From positions 71,368,998 to 71,432,997 of the forward strand of contig OX375876.1 of the NCBI GenBank assembly GCA_947359465.1: 64,000 bases of DNA, given 5' to 3'. Positions within the stretch are counted from its first letter, which is position 1; every line of letters begins with the position of its first letter. The notes beneath the pieces are model-generated. The model was given only the letters and a program-made list of their open reading frames with translations. It was not told the origin of the DNA and searched no databases. Source of the DNA: Metellina segmentata. Its lineage: Eukaryota; Arthropoda; Arachnida; Araneae; Tetragnathidae. Shown here piece after piece: positions 25,091 through 37,172 of this stretch. Made by a program: the position numbers and the translations under genes.

Positions 25091-25935
25091 AAAATTCCTA
25101 ACTTGAACTTTTGAAATATTTAAAGATTCTTTGACAGGAAATCAAGTTGGATTACTTTACGAGTTGGAGTTATATTTAAGCAACTTATTACATACGTTAA
25201 AAGTTTATTGAAAAAAAATATTTTCTTTTAAAAAACTATGTTACATTGATTCACCATTCTTTAAATGGCAAAATGTTAGCTATGTAGGTCTGTACTGTTA
25301 AATTTTAAAACAAGTTATTTTATTTTAGGTATGCCACATAAAATGCAACTATCAAGAAAAATTAATTGTATTCTCTTAAAAGTAAAACTTAGTGATGAAT
25401 ATTTTATCAAATCAATTTTTTATTCGTTCCTTAAAGATGGTGGATATTGACAATGTCACATGCTTGTTGCAAAAAAGTGCGCAAGTAAAAATAGTCAGTT
25501 GTTTGCTTTGAGTTCTTGAGCACTCGCCGTAAATATCTAATTTTTATGAACTGAGTTGAGCATGAAAAGAACTTACAGAAAGAAATTCCAATTCCCTTCA
25601 TAATTGTCTTTGGTAGCAGTAACCTTAGTTTCACCTTTCGTTATTTCTTAGCTTTGTCATACAGCAAGGATGCGATGCATGAGAAATGTATTACATGGAT
25701 GGATATGCATGTGTTGGATCTGTGTCCAAAGTAGGTTAAACAAACTATAAAGTTGTCGAAAAGGTGTTAAAATATTATTTTATTCTAAGAAAGACAAAAG
25801 TAATTACATGTCCTGATCATTTCTTCAATCTAGAGTTACTCAATTCAAAACTGAGTATGGTAACGGAATTTTGCTATTTCTATAAATAAGTTTGTTGGAT
25901 GAGACAAAATTAATTTTTTCCCTCCTACCTCTCGT
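25091..25935. other. AT-rich stretch, nothing recognised
   Basis: A minus-strand open frame at 25431-25634 has no recognisable domain. Confidence 0.45.
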
Positions 25936-25939
25936 ATAA

Positions 25940-26115
25940 ACAACGAGGTATCGTTCACCGTATAGATCACGAAATATCTGACGTCTATCTATAAATACCC
26001 ATAATTCGACTTAATCATCCAAGTGGTGTCGAGATGTATATTGTTCCTCAAGATCTGGCCAAATTTGCACTACGAGATATTGTGTTGAGCCAACCATCAG
26101 GAGGTTTAATAATTA
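25940..26115 (+). repeat. Dispersed GACGAGAT repeat (copy 3)
   Basis: Contains ACGAGGTATCGTTC, TCAAGATCTGGCCAAATTTG and ACGAGATATTGTG, and ends CCAACCATCAGGAGGTTTAA, the shared 3' end motif. Confidence 0.5.
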
Positions 26116-27220
26116 AGAAATGTTAAGATTTTGAAAAAACATTTTTTTTTGTTGCAAACATCAACTTTATACCAGAAAATTTTGGTCCGTAGTATACAGG
26201 TAGATTGATTGCAAGAATAAGATAAATAGAAGAATAAATGAGAGTTATAAAAAAATATAGTGAATCCTACGGTTAATTAAATTTTTCATTCTTTTAAGTA
26301 AGCATAAGAACATTAATATAGATTAATTTTATGTAAATTATTTAAATTTAAAAATAGAAAATTAATGGAGAGATTTATATTCATATACTAAATGTAGGAA
26401 TCTCATAAAACATAAACATTTATTTGTGAGAAAAAAAATATTAATACCACAAAAGTAAAAAACATTGACAAAATTATATTTATTTTTGCTTTGCATGACT
26501 AACCACCAATATTTTAAACCCTATGAATTTTCTTAGTGGAAGAATTTAGAAATACTCGTTTTAGAGTGTTTCATTCATATTTAAGTACTTATCGAATATA
26601 ATAATTTTGTATCTTAATACCTTAAAACTATTGGATACTTTGGTAATTAAAGATTTGAAAGGCATTTTGTGGGATAAAGATAAAATACAAATACCGTCAA
26701 TATTTAATATTCATAAATTATTCCACTTCAAAACAGTTCAGCTAGATCCGTAAAAACCGCCTTTCCTGCAGTAAAAAAATACCAGAGACAATTATATTCG
26801 CAATGTTTAATTTATAATAGATCAAAAATAATTAAAAATATATATTTACTACACATTTGAAGCTTCCCTTTAAAACGACTATAAACCATCATAAGTATAA
26901 TATCAGTTACCAAAAACGTAACGCTAAAACTCATTTTTCTTTAATAAGTTTTCTTTCTGACAGCAAATTATTTTAATTATTAAAAATAAGATACATTTTA
27001 AGACGGTATGTGTGGTCTGATGGATGGCATTATATGAGTCTTAAAAATGGTCTCATATCTACAAGTTTATTAGAAAAAATAAAGAATTTGTTTATGCACT
27101 ACATTTCCTTTCCTAGAGATTTGTGAATAATTGATATAGTATGCTGTTAATTAAATAATCTTCAAACATAAGAAATGCACTAACAAATATCCTTTTAAAA
27201 TTTGAAAGTAATTTCTAATG
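26116..27220. other. AT-rich stretch, nothing recognised
   Basis: No open frame, tandem array or terminal repeats that I can support. Confidence 0.5.
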
Positions 27221-27840
27221 TACACTCTATAGTAAAAAAAAATCGACGCACCAAAATGGAGTTGTGCCGGGTTGGATCAACTTGAAAATGCGCTGACTTG
27301 GGACTTATATCTATAGTGACGAATCCCGTTTCCAACTGTGTTCTGACGACAGCTGCATACGCGTCTAGAGACGTCCAGGGCAGAGTGGGGATCTTGCCCT
27401 TATTATCGCATGCCACACATGCCCACAACAAGGCGTTATAGTCTGGGGTGACTACTCTTTTGATAGCCGATCCCTTTGGTAAATATTTCTGGCACACATA
27501 CAGCACAGTGGTACGTATACGACATTCTATGACCGGATGTGTACCTTTTTTTGCGACGCCCCGGACTTACTTTTGAACAAGATATTGCTCGGCCGCACAC
27601 GGCTCGTGTTGCTATGACTTGTCCTCAAGCTTTTCTAAAGCTTCCTTGGCCAGCTAGGTCTCCTGATCTCTTCCCCATCGAACAACTTTGGGACATTATA
27701 GGAAGGTGACCATTTAGCCCGACAGTTGGAGACAATTTGACAAGAAATTCCGCGGGACACCATCCGTTAACATTTTCAGTATATGCCTCACAGGGTGACA
27801 GCTTGGGTCGATTTTTTTGTTATCGAGTATATTTATTTTT
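27221..27840 (+). pseudogene. Tc1-like element remnant with transposase
   Basis: The left part has AAAAATCGACGCACCAAAAT near 27238, like a Tc1-type terminal repeat. It joins directly to internal coding sequence, so the N-terminal region is deleted. Translation over three frames gives SDESRFQLCSDD (first catalytic D region), then QDIARPHTARVAM (second D), PWPARSPDLFPIEQLWDIIG (E of DD34E) and MPHRVTAW near the C-terminus. Frameshifts and stops are frequent. A GTCGATTTTTTT block near 27809 is a likely right-end counterpart of the left end. A long poly-T stretch (27833-27870) follows. Confidence 0.75.
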
Positions 27841-28283
27841 TTTTTTTTTTTATTTATTTTTTTTTTTTTACTGGCAGAAAAAAAATAATTCCTTCAAAAA
27901 CCTACATATACACTGCCTATAACCATCTAATAAAATGTAATAACTATTTATTTCGTAATTTTGTCAGTTAATCAGAAAATGCAAATAACACGAATGGTTA
28001 CTTGAAATATTTTAAATTTTCTGAAACACATTGTGTAAAAATCAAGAAGTTTTAAAGTTGCATTTTGACTGAAATTTCATATTAAAAGTTCTCTTTTCTT
28101 CTCTAGATTCAAAATTTTTATGTGAAAAATAATGGATCACAAAGAAGTGAGTCTAATCTTTTAAGACATTCTATTTTCAAAAACGAAGAATAAAAAGAAT
28201 CAGACTATATATTTATTACCGTTCCAAAGGTACAATTCCACTGTGACTGACGACTGAAATGGCTACGACTGTGTGATTAGAGG
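27841..28283. other. Poly-T tract and AT-rich spacer
   Basis: Homopolymeric T runs with single A interruptions lie at 27833-27870. No gene. Confidence 0.6.
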
Positions 28284-28496
28284 TGAAGCTGACACAGTCA
28301 AAAGGTTTTTATTTCACGAACATTATAGCACATACACGTTACATCGACAGAGAGACAAAGCATACTACTAGCATACAAAGAATTTAGCGTTTATACAAAA
28401 GCGAACTGAAACTAAAAGTAACCAATAGGAATGGTTTAAGAAGGGAGAAGTGAAACTAAAGAGAGTGAGAACATAAACTGTAGTTCGTAATTCTCA
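28284..28496 (-). repeat. Gypsy 3' LTR
   Basis: In minus orientation it begins TGAGAATTACG and ends GTCAGCTTCA, with AATAAA about 30 bases before its end as a likely polyadenylation signal. It aligns along its length with 30081-30287, with many substitutions. Confidence 0.8.
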
Positions 28497-28699
28497 CCCA
28501 CTAGTAGGCCTTTTAAAATTGTGACGCTGTTTAACGTACCGCATACTCCTTCCACTTGCGTACCAGATAAAAGGGAAATCTCTGCGGTGAACTGAGATAT
28601 AAAATCTAATTGTTTAATTTGTCATGGAGAACATTTGTCGTGTTTTGACGGAAAGCATACACATGGTTTATGGTCCGTAAAACGTGTGAATTGACGTAC

Positions 28700-29700
28700 C
28701 CCTAGCATATATCATAAATACTGCAACGCATAGCTGTCATAAGTAATGTAGCGATCTAAGTAATGTAGCGAAGTGAGTTTGCGGGAGAAAAATCCCAAAT
28801 GTTGCAAACCATGTTGTGTTACCTGGTCGAGGACACTGCCAGACGCAATATCTCTTGCATCGACGTGGAGTAAAAATTTGGCAATTGGAGAAGGGTGTAC
28901 CAAGAGAGTAGAATTGGCGAGCAGTTACTTAATACAAATGAATGCTGCCAATGCAGAATTTGTCCACTCGATTGGGTGAGTATATTTCTTTTCACAAGAG
29001 CCTTTTAGAATATAATGTGAAAAGATCTGTGAATCAGCGGCATGATTGACAAACCTGTAAACATTTTGTAGTCCAAGGTATTTTCTTAATTGAGAAAAGG
29101 TTGCTGGTTGTTTAAAAACTAAGATAGCTTTTACTTTACTTGGAAAGGGTTTTGATGCCAAGAGAAGTTACTAAATGCCCTTAGATTCCAATTCCGAGAC
29201 ACCGTATGGTCGTACTTATTTAGTCGTTCAAATATTTGACGTAGGTTATTTTCATGTTCTTCCACTGACGTTGAAAATATTAAAATGTCATCTAAATAGA
29301 CATAACAAATAGAAAAGCTGCGCAGCACTTAAAATGTTAGGGTATTTAACAAAAAAACATTAACAAACCAAAACATAATCGTGTACATTCAATCAGATCC
29401 CACGGTGTTGTCACCGCTGCCTTAGGTATATCATGCTCAGGAATGGGGATTTGTTGATACGCTTTAAATATGTCGATTTTTGAATAGATCGACTTACTGT
29501 GAAGCTCTTGGGTAAAATCCTGAAGGTATGGCATGGGAAAGGAATCACATTCAGTTACCGAGTTCGAACGCATTCAGCAATGTTTTTAATTTTCAAAATC
29601 AGCTAATTCGGAAATGATTCTGTCCGAGAGGGCTTAGAACTTGATCTCTGCTGGAGGATTTAAGACGATGTTGGAGACATAAGTGAGTCTCTGAGTTCAT
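28700..29700 (-). pseudogene. Gypsy pol remnant: reverse transcriptase and RNase H
   Basis: Reading the minus strand from 29700 downward, the order is as in Gypsy pol. A degenerate RT start carries RTESFPN-like sequence. At 29346-29573 is the block SKIDIFKAYQQIPI with YLQDF before it. At 29287-29298 is YLDD, the catalytic RT motif, inside YVYLDDILIFS. The RT connection region is KYLGLQNVYRFV (29131-28925). The RNase H start LLHVDARDIASGSVLDQ, then GFFSRKL, lies at 28712-28903. The segments sit in different frames with stops between them, and integrase is missing, so it cannot make a working polyprotein. Confidence 0.85.
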
Positions 29701-30080
29701 AGTAGCAACAAGACCAGCATACCTGTGCCATCGTTAGCTATACTGCTATAAACTAAATCATCCTCACATTGCGAAATCCACAGTTGAACGTTCGATTTCC
29801 ATCAGTGTCGGACTCTCAAGGAAACGCTCGATACTTGCGCAGGGGATGCAATCGCATCGTCCGTCTGCATCTTGACCAAATGAAAAAGTTCGGAAAGCAA
29901 ATAAAAAACAAGCACATGTTACACCCATGGAGTTCCTGTCATACGGGGATCCGATTTCCTTCGGCAAAGCGAAGAATAGCTGAAGTTGAATGCAAAACGC
30001 GAAGATATTTTCTGTTACTATTAGCATAGTTGGGAAGAGATGAAGTGCGTTCGTTTTAATGTCCGATCCGAGGTCACCAG

Positions 30081-30287
30081 TAAAGCTGACATAATCAGAA
30101 GGTTTTTATTTTACGAACATGACAGCACTTGCACGTTACTTCGACAGAGAGACAAAGCACACTACAAGCGTACAAAGAAGTAATCGTTATATACAAAAGC
30201 GTACTGAAACTAAAAGTAACCAATAGGAACGATTTAAGAAGTGAAACTAAGGGAATTGAGAACTGAAACAGTACTTCGTGATTCTCA
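30081..30287 (-). repeat. Gypsy 5' LTR
   Basis: In minus orientation it begins TGAGAATCACG and ends GTCAGCTTTA, followed after one base by the TGGTGACC primer-binding-like site. It contains AATAAA near its end like its partner at 28284-28496. Confidence 0.8.
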
Positions 30288-32054
30288 CCAGCAAGCCTAT
30301 TGAAAACGGTTTAGCTCCAAATTTGAAGGTCTTAATACCAGATATGGAAAAATTGGGAAAAAAATATGATCTTTAATTCACAGAAATAGGGGTCTGCTTT
30401 GAAAGACCTGGAAAAGAAAGTCATGAAAATTTTCAACACCTGTAATAGTGTTCCTGACTCATACGATCAGTTAAAAGACTAGCATTTGCTATTTATTTGA
30501 CTCTTTGGATCTACGTATTCATACTAACAATCAACAATCTTTTTCAAGCATGAACCTTATCAAAAGAAATTGAGAAATCGTCTTATTGATGATAAAATGG
30601 AATCATGCATGGAATAAAAACAACGACAGACAAACCTGATGTATACAAACTTTCCAAGGAAATTTCAAGATCATTGTTCACACCAAATGCGTGTTTTGTC
30701 ATGTTTTTATTTTAATGTAAAAATACTTTTTGTCAATAAATAATAACAATATTATTATTATGACATCTGGTTTTATTTAACGAAAGTAGCTATTTTAAAC
30801 CGACTAATAAAAATATGGTTCTAGAAAAGAAATCTGGCTCTCAAAAGTAATCTTAATCGTTGTACTGCTGATATTTAGATCTTTTGACTAATGAAATTTG
30901 ACGACCACTGGGATAATAGACTAAGGAAAATAAGAGAAATTTCTTATTTTGTGGCGGTAAATAATTACAGAAAAGGAAAATCGAATACTAACAACATAAT
31001 TTTCCAAGTTCTTTTCGCCTTTAAATAAAAATATATGTAAATGGATAAATTTACGAAACATATGGGTTCTATAAATATTATGATTTTGCTTAAGTGTGTG
31101 TATAACAAAATACGTAGATTTAATAATCACAACAAGTAAGAGTTTCAAAATTATAATACTTTTATGTTGTAAGCAAAAACTTTTGTAAATATCATTTGGT
31201 ATCCGTAAAAAGACGTTGAGCTGTTGCTTTACATACCCGTTTATGTCTTCAACGCCCATATTTTTATTTAAAGTTGTTGGCGAATACTCAAAGACATTAA
31301 ATTTAATGGTTATCTTTCTTTCTGTATCGTCTCCTACCATATTGTCTTGTGTAAGTGCCATGCCGTATTAAGAAAACTCGTTGATTGTTTTTCACTTTAC
31401 AGATTTTGTTTGGGAAAGGGCGATTATTTATCCATTACTCTTATACAAAAAAAAGTATTTTTAAAAACAATATAAAACCAAGAGCCGATAAAAGTAACTA
31501 ATGAGCATAAGTCTGTGAAGTTCTTAGAGAAAATAAAGTAAAAATACATGATGAATGATTTTCATGCTATTGATTAGGTTTCACGTAGGATTGGTTCAAG
31601 AGCAACATTCTAAATTTTAATTTTTTTAAGGTAAATCTTATAAAATTCAAAAGGCATAGTATTGTAAGTATTCTCAAAAGTTTGTAAATCACAAAATCAG
31701 AGAAATGAATTTTATTTTTAGAAAAAAATCTAAGAACTCTATTAAAATGAGACTACTATTATAAAGGCATCGAAATATGATGAACGTCAATGTTGGTGAA
31801 TTTAAAAATTTACTCTGTGCGTATGTATTTTTGGCGAGATCAATGTCGTTTTCGAGAGCATCTCTAATTGATATTTCTGTCTTGTCCCACTTGCCAAGAT
31901 TTATAAATGCTAGATCAGTTCAATCGGCACTGCCTATGTTACCCGTGACCGTTTCACTTTCCGTTTGTATCAAATATAGATTGGTATTGAAGACATTCCG
32001 GGACCAATCCCTTGTGAAAAGATCCAAGAACAACATCTCGTAGCATAAACTACG
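30288..32054. other. AT-rich stretch, no recognised gene
   Basis: The longest frame is a minus-strand 146-codon ORF at 30921-31361. Its first ~55 residues have less biased composition than the surroundings, but I recognise no family and see no splice support. A plus frame at 31777-32043 is also unassigned. Confidence 0.35.
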
Positions 32055-32275
32055 TTCAGTTGACGTCGCATCAAAGAAAAGTAGCGTTCAGCTATGTTGT
32101 TTTATGGATCAGAGAAGGGCAAAATTCCTCAATGGCTTTTAGCATAGTGTGGGAATAGTATGTTACCACAAAGGGGGGGGGGGAGGGTCTACGAATGGAT
32201 TAAGAAGTTCAAAACTGATAGTACAAGTGTAACGCAAGAAGGTAGACGATCGTCTAATGTCACAATAAACTACAG
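32055..32275 (+). pseudogene. mariner-like transposase N-terminal scrap
   Basis: Sequence at about 32190-32262 translates to YEWIKKFKTDSTSVTQEGRR followed by SSN, matching the mariner pattern W..rFK.GrtsvtdeeR at the end of the second helix-turn-helix. Upstream sequence is degenerate and a G9 run interrupts it. No catalytic region. Confidence 0.5.
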
Positions 32276-32416
32276 TAGTTATTTATAGTGTAATAAAAGT
32301 GTTTTTGCAATGAGTGGCTATTGTTCATGAAATGATCAATTCTCTATAACTAGGTATAATGTGCGTTGAAATAAGAATTAAACGGGCTCTATATAAAAAA
32401 TTGTTGTTCTCATGAA

Positions 32417-33982
32417 GGGGAGAGTGGTGTACCTAAGGTACACTCATACCTAAGGACAGTCGCTGTAAAAAAAAGAAGAGGAGTGAATTTTGTTTGAACA
32501 GGTTGTGGGTAACACTGGGCTAAGATGCCTTCAGTCACTCATGTTGTTTGAAATAGGTGACTTGAACAAGTAAGTCATATTTTCGAATTTTTTTATTTTT
32601 GCCTACCTTTTGTAAAATTTTGAGAAAGTTTTCTCGATTTTCCCATCATTCTTCAGCACACTTTACAGACACACATGGTTTAGCAATAAAGTATACTGCT
32701 TTTCAATTAATTCATATATTTTTGGATTGTTCACCCAACTTCAACCCTGCCATATTAGCGATCGAATTTAAAATAGCAAGCTGTTGTACCAAGGGACAAT
32801 TTTTCCTGTCATACCTTGGGACAAAATCGCAGCTGTACCTAGGTACAACAGCGGATCGTCAATGATCTGTTTCCAAGCTACTCTGATATTTTGACTGTGA
32901 TATAATTCATAGGTAAAATGATTTTGTTTGTGTCTGTGTAAAAATTTTTCAAAAAGCCAAAGATGCAACTGATTGACATTTCATCGGAGGAATAAGATAA
33001 TCCAGAACGGCTGTCTGATTCGTATCTGAAAATTCTGGCACCTATCTTCAGCAAATCATTGATGGATAGTTTGAGGAGGAGCAACAACAAAGTTTGTTGG
33101 ATGTCAATGATTTAGCTGTTGGCGACTACATTATTACAACTGTAAGAGTAAAATATATTAAATATTTCATGGCAATAATAACTTCTAAGGTTGACTTAAC
33201 TTCATATAACAGCCGCTACATGGAAAATATTTTGGTAATGGATGGTAAATTTATTAATGATTTTAGTGTTGTGTACGAGATTGAAGATACCAACATAGTT
33301 TACAAGTTACTAGCCCACACAGCGATTGATAGAACAGTCAGATATGATAAAAAAAACATTCAGTTTCCTGTTTCTTTTACCAGTTTTGTATAGTATAAGG
33401 TTGTTTATGTAAGAGTTGTCACATTTTATAATGCACTCGAAAGGGACAGGTGAAGAAAAATACCAGTTCTTTCTCTGCGATTTATTGTTAATGAAGAAGT
33501 CTGACATAATTTTGACCATGAACATAATTTCACTCAGCTGTGTTTCTGTAGTAAAATTTAAGTCTAAAGTTTTTAAGTAAAATATAAGTTCATTGAAATT
33601 ACTTTTGCATAAGTTCTTGGAATTTTGACAGATTTGTAAATAATCTCAATTTTTGAAGAATAAAATTCTTCTGGATGGTTCAATAAATGATTGAGTTGAA
33701 AAATTGTTTAAACGTTTATTCTCTACATTCTGTACCTGTCCTTAGCAACAGCATTCCCTGTCTCTAGGAATGGAGGTGGTGTCATACCAAGGAACAGTGG
33801 AATAGGTTAACAATTTTTCATTTTTCCTATTGATAAAAACGAAAATAGACCACTAAAAGCAGAAAAAGATAGATAATAACTCTTATTCGACATAAATAGC
33901 AGCCCACCCCTCTAACATTGAAAGAAAAAAATTAGAAAATTAAAAATATACTTTTGTACCACTGGTACACCACCTTCCTCTA
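32417..33982 (+). mobile_element. TIR-bounded DNA transposon remnant
   Basis: Inverted ends are GGGGAGAGTGGTGTACCTAA on the left and, reverse-complemented, AGAGGAAGGTGGTGTACCAG on the right, each followed by a GGTACA block. Further TACCAAGG/ACCTTGG motifs lie inside at 32789, 32813 and 33784. The interior encodes a transposase-associated C-terminal domain (33070-33393). The exact ends and target duplication are unclear. Confidence 0.5.
33070..33393 (+). pseudogene. Transposon-associated C-terminal domain
   Basis: The frame opens after a TAG at 33067 and runs to TAG at 33391-33393, with no confident ATG. The sequence begins FEEEQQQS and then reads LAVGDYIITT, VKYIKYFMAII and later IVYKLLAHTAIDRTVRYD, ending in FPVSFTSFV. 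The pattern GD-x-V/I...K-x-x-x-YFVA...-D-I-V-x-KL...R...F-x-F is one I associate with a small C-terminal domain found on many arthropod and hydra transposon proteins. The DDE core upstream is not recognisable. The family assignment is from memory of the pattern and is moderate. Confidence 0.45.
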
Positions 33983-36510
33983 CTTATTATCTTTAGTAGA
34001 ATAATGATAAATAATCAGTAAGCATTGAAACTTTAATATAATTTATATAATTGATATAAATTCAAATGTACCCCAGTCTCAGTAATATTAAGCAACAATT
34101 CAGAATTGAATGAACCTCACAACTCAAAAGTACATGTGAATAATTCTAACTGGAGCAAAGCGATTACACTGGCGTTGCCAAATATAAAAATTACATGCTT
34201 ATTAATAATGGAATTATTATATATCGTGACCATTTTAACTACGTTTCTGTATCAATATCGAACTGCGCCTTTCTAGGATTTTAACAAGAATATAGCTTGT
34301 ATTACTCCATTTTTAATATCATGAGTTAATGTTTGTTTATTGTGAGTAAAATATTTAAATATAATTTTAGCCAATTACAGAGTGAGTAAAATTAAATATA
34401 ACTTCAACCAATTATAGAGTGATCAGGGTCATATTTGTCTTATATTATGATGATGGACCATAACTAGAGGTATGCATGACTTTTCTCAACCTAAACCCCT
34501 TTTTCGTGGAATAAAAAATCCTGTGCAATGCTGAAACAAGTGTATTAATAGGTAATTGGAGAGTGTTGGTAAATGATGTTATTGCTTTGAATAATAATTT
34601 ATCAACAGGCGTGAACCAATAGATGTATTTTCAGGGTGAAAAAACAAATTATACTATGCAGAGATTTTATTTCCACTGTCAAAATGCTCTTCTATGATGA
34701 ATATCAGGATTACTTTAAAATGTAGCTTATTGTGACTTTAATAAAGTTTAGATATATTTCTAGTTGGTGTTGACCAATAAACTATGAAATATCAATTCTT
34801 CCATTGGCGATGTACTGGAATCGCATTCGATAAACAAGTCAAGTAATATCACGTTCGGCTTACTATGAGAAGTACGTATGCTTACAAAACACAATCACTA
34901 ACATTTATCTTGGCAGAAAATGGCTCTCATATACCATCAAATGTACAGGAATGCTTTCAAAATAAGTTATATTTTAAAGAACAAATGATCCAAGATGCCC
35001 AAATACAATATATGATCCGAAAGAAGTCAATAGACATACTTCTTTGTTTACCACCTCTATGTCAAAACGACCGAGGAAGGGAATATATCAAAATTGTTTA
35101 AATATATGTTTAAACGGAGAGTATAGTTTTAATTTCAGTTTTATACTAAAACAAACACAGCTATTTTCAAATATAGAATTTCGGAGTCTTGAACCGAATT
35201 GCAAAACAATTTTATTTGGAAGGGGCTAGATCGTAGTCCAATTTTTGGTTTAAATCCCTGCGTTTATTAACAATTTATGGCTCGTAATAATTAATCTATT
35301 GGAAAAACTATTTTTAATAGAATGAAATTTGATTTTTAAATAGGGAGTAACTTTATAAAAAAGAAAGGGATAGTCGTCAATTTTAGGTAAACGATTTGAA
35401 TTATTGTTTTCGCTTTAATTTAAGTGATCGTTGCGTCATAAAACTTACAATGCTATCCAATCTATTACGTTTGAAATGTATCCTGTGGAATTTATTTTCT
35501 TCCTATTTGATATCTAATCAAAAAGACTTCTGTAGAGGACTGTATGATTTTCCTTTTGAACACTTTTAAATGAGAATTCACCCGATAATACACAGAAATA
35601 AAAAGTTATTTAGAGCTCAAGTGGAAAAATTATAACAATTTTTCAGACTTGAGACAGAGAAAGGGAGTCACAAATTAATACAACAACATTCAATTAAGCT
35701 AAGCAAGCATGGGAAAAGAAAGGTTTGGAATTTTTAATTTTGCTCTTTGCACTAAAATACAATTTTCGAATTTTACGACACTTTAATGAAATAGTAAATA
35801 ATTCCTACTCTAAAATTACGGAAAAACAAGTCTATAAAGGTATATTACTACATGTAGAGTACATGTTGTAAAAGCAAATTTTGTCCATTTGAAATGCGAA
35901 ATCGAGTATCCAAATGTTAGAATCCAATTCCATTGCATTTTTATCGTGACATTTAAATTGGAAACGCATTTTTAGATGCTTTGTACACACAACTCAAGAC
36001 TAAAATAAAACTTTTTGAGACTTAAAACGCTAGGAATTGCGAATTTTTAATCATGTATTCAATGCATTTTAATTTCTATTATTTTGCAACAGTTACTATA
36101 GCATTCATGCTTTATTTGAAAACTGGGTGAACATATTCTTTATGCTCATGTGCTTACAATACAATAATAAAAATCTCATAACATTCAATAAGATCATGGA
36201 ATGTTATTTTAATAAAAATAGCCATGGGAGGCTAAAAGTTGAATTTTGTAGAAATAAATATTTCTGTTGATATTTATATATTCTGAAAAATACCTCTACT
36301 TTTGAGAATTCAACAAATATAAGTACATTGACTTTATGGACAATTGTACGCAATTTGTAACATCTGCTGAAAAACTCTTTAACTCTCCTGATGGTTGTTT
36401 CAATGAGGTATATAGTCAGTAGCAAATCTGATCATATCTTTTTGGACGAGGTATTTAGTAATTATAAGAAAAAAGACCATGTCTTAACTTCGTCATTACA
36501 AAAAATACGG
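33983..36510. other. AT-rich stretch, no recognised gene
   Basis: Small open frames (34865-35229 plus, 36204-36425 minus) have no recognisable domain. If the receptor gene at 39.2-39.5 kb is intact, this lies in its first coding intron. Confidence 0.4.
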
Positions 36511-36518
36511 CAGTATAT
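36511..36518 (+). repeat. hAT 8-bp target-site duplication, left
   Basis: CAGTATAT, identical to 37069-37076 on the other side of the element. Confidence 0.9.
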
Positions 36519-37068
36519 CAGGGCTCGAAAAACCCGGGTGCGCAGGTGCACTGTGCACATGAAAATAAAATTGTGCACCTAATTTTTTCCCGCTGGTGCA
36601 CGCAGTGCACCTAAAGGTTAAAAGAAAAGGGGGAGGGACGTGTTTTATGTTTGAACAAAATATTAGTATCGACCTATCTCACTGTATAGCAACGTAATTT
36701 ATATTCTTAAATACACACTATGCGAAAACAAAATCGCTGGGCCGTAACGGGTTTATACAGGAGGTTTACTTGTGCCACTGCCACCAGAACTTTCCCATGA
36801 TCGAAACATTTTCTTGATGACTCTGTTGAAGCGACGGTCGCGACAACCGTGCGCCAGAGAAGGGAGAATTTAGATGTTTAAATAATTTTATTTATTATCT
36901 ACTTCTTACCTGTATAAACATACCCAACTAATAAAGTAGTTTACATTACATTACTACTCTTATGTAACGTTTTTTTTAACTGTGCACCTAAAATATAGCT
37001 TGTGCACCTAATTTTAAAACTTAGGTGCAACTTGTGCACCCGTATTAAAAAATCTATTTCGAGGCCTG
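36519..37068 (+). mobile_element. Non-autonomous hAT element (550 bp)
   Basis: The ends are CAGGGCTCGAAA and TTTCGAGGCCTG (inverted, 11 of 12 matching), flanked by a perfect 8-bp duplication, the defining hAT signature. Subterminal regions are packed with GGTGCAC/GTGCACC repeats, likely transposase-binding sites. The interior has no transposase frame. It is the longer relative of 39724-39876 and lies in the opposite orientation to it. Confidence 0.9.
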
Positions 37069-37076
37069 CAGTATAT
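37069..37076 (+). repeat. hAT 8-bp target-site duplication, right
   Basis: CAGTATAT, the exact repeat of 36511-36518. Confidence 0.9.
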
Positions 37077-37172
37077 TGATAATAATATATTTCGTCATTA
37101 GCAAAATTGGGCATATATTTATAAACGAGATATTTAGTCAAAGCCACTTTAAGGGAAAACCAGTTTAACTTA

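Larger units (their letters stand above)
28284..30287 (-). mobile_element. Internally deleted Ty3/Gypsy element (CsRn1-like)
   Basis: Two similar LTRs in the same orientation (28284-28496 and 30081-30287) bracket minus-strand reverse transcriptase and RNase H sequence. Next to the 5' LTR on the minus strand, 30079-30061 reads TGGTGACCTCGGATCGGAC. Its first bases match the complement of tRNA-Trp 3' ends, the primer used by CsRn1-clade Gypsy elements. Total length is about 2.0 kb against 4-5 kb for a complete element. No gag, protease or integrase was recognised. No target-site duplication is evident. Confidence 0.8.

Noticed and set aside
30921..31361. 146-codon minus-strand ORF
   Set aside because: It is the longest unexplained ORF after the transposon remnants, but I recognise no family, see no splice support, and its second half has AT-driven composition. 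It could be real, but I cannot support it.
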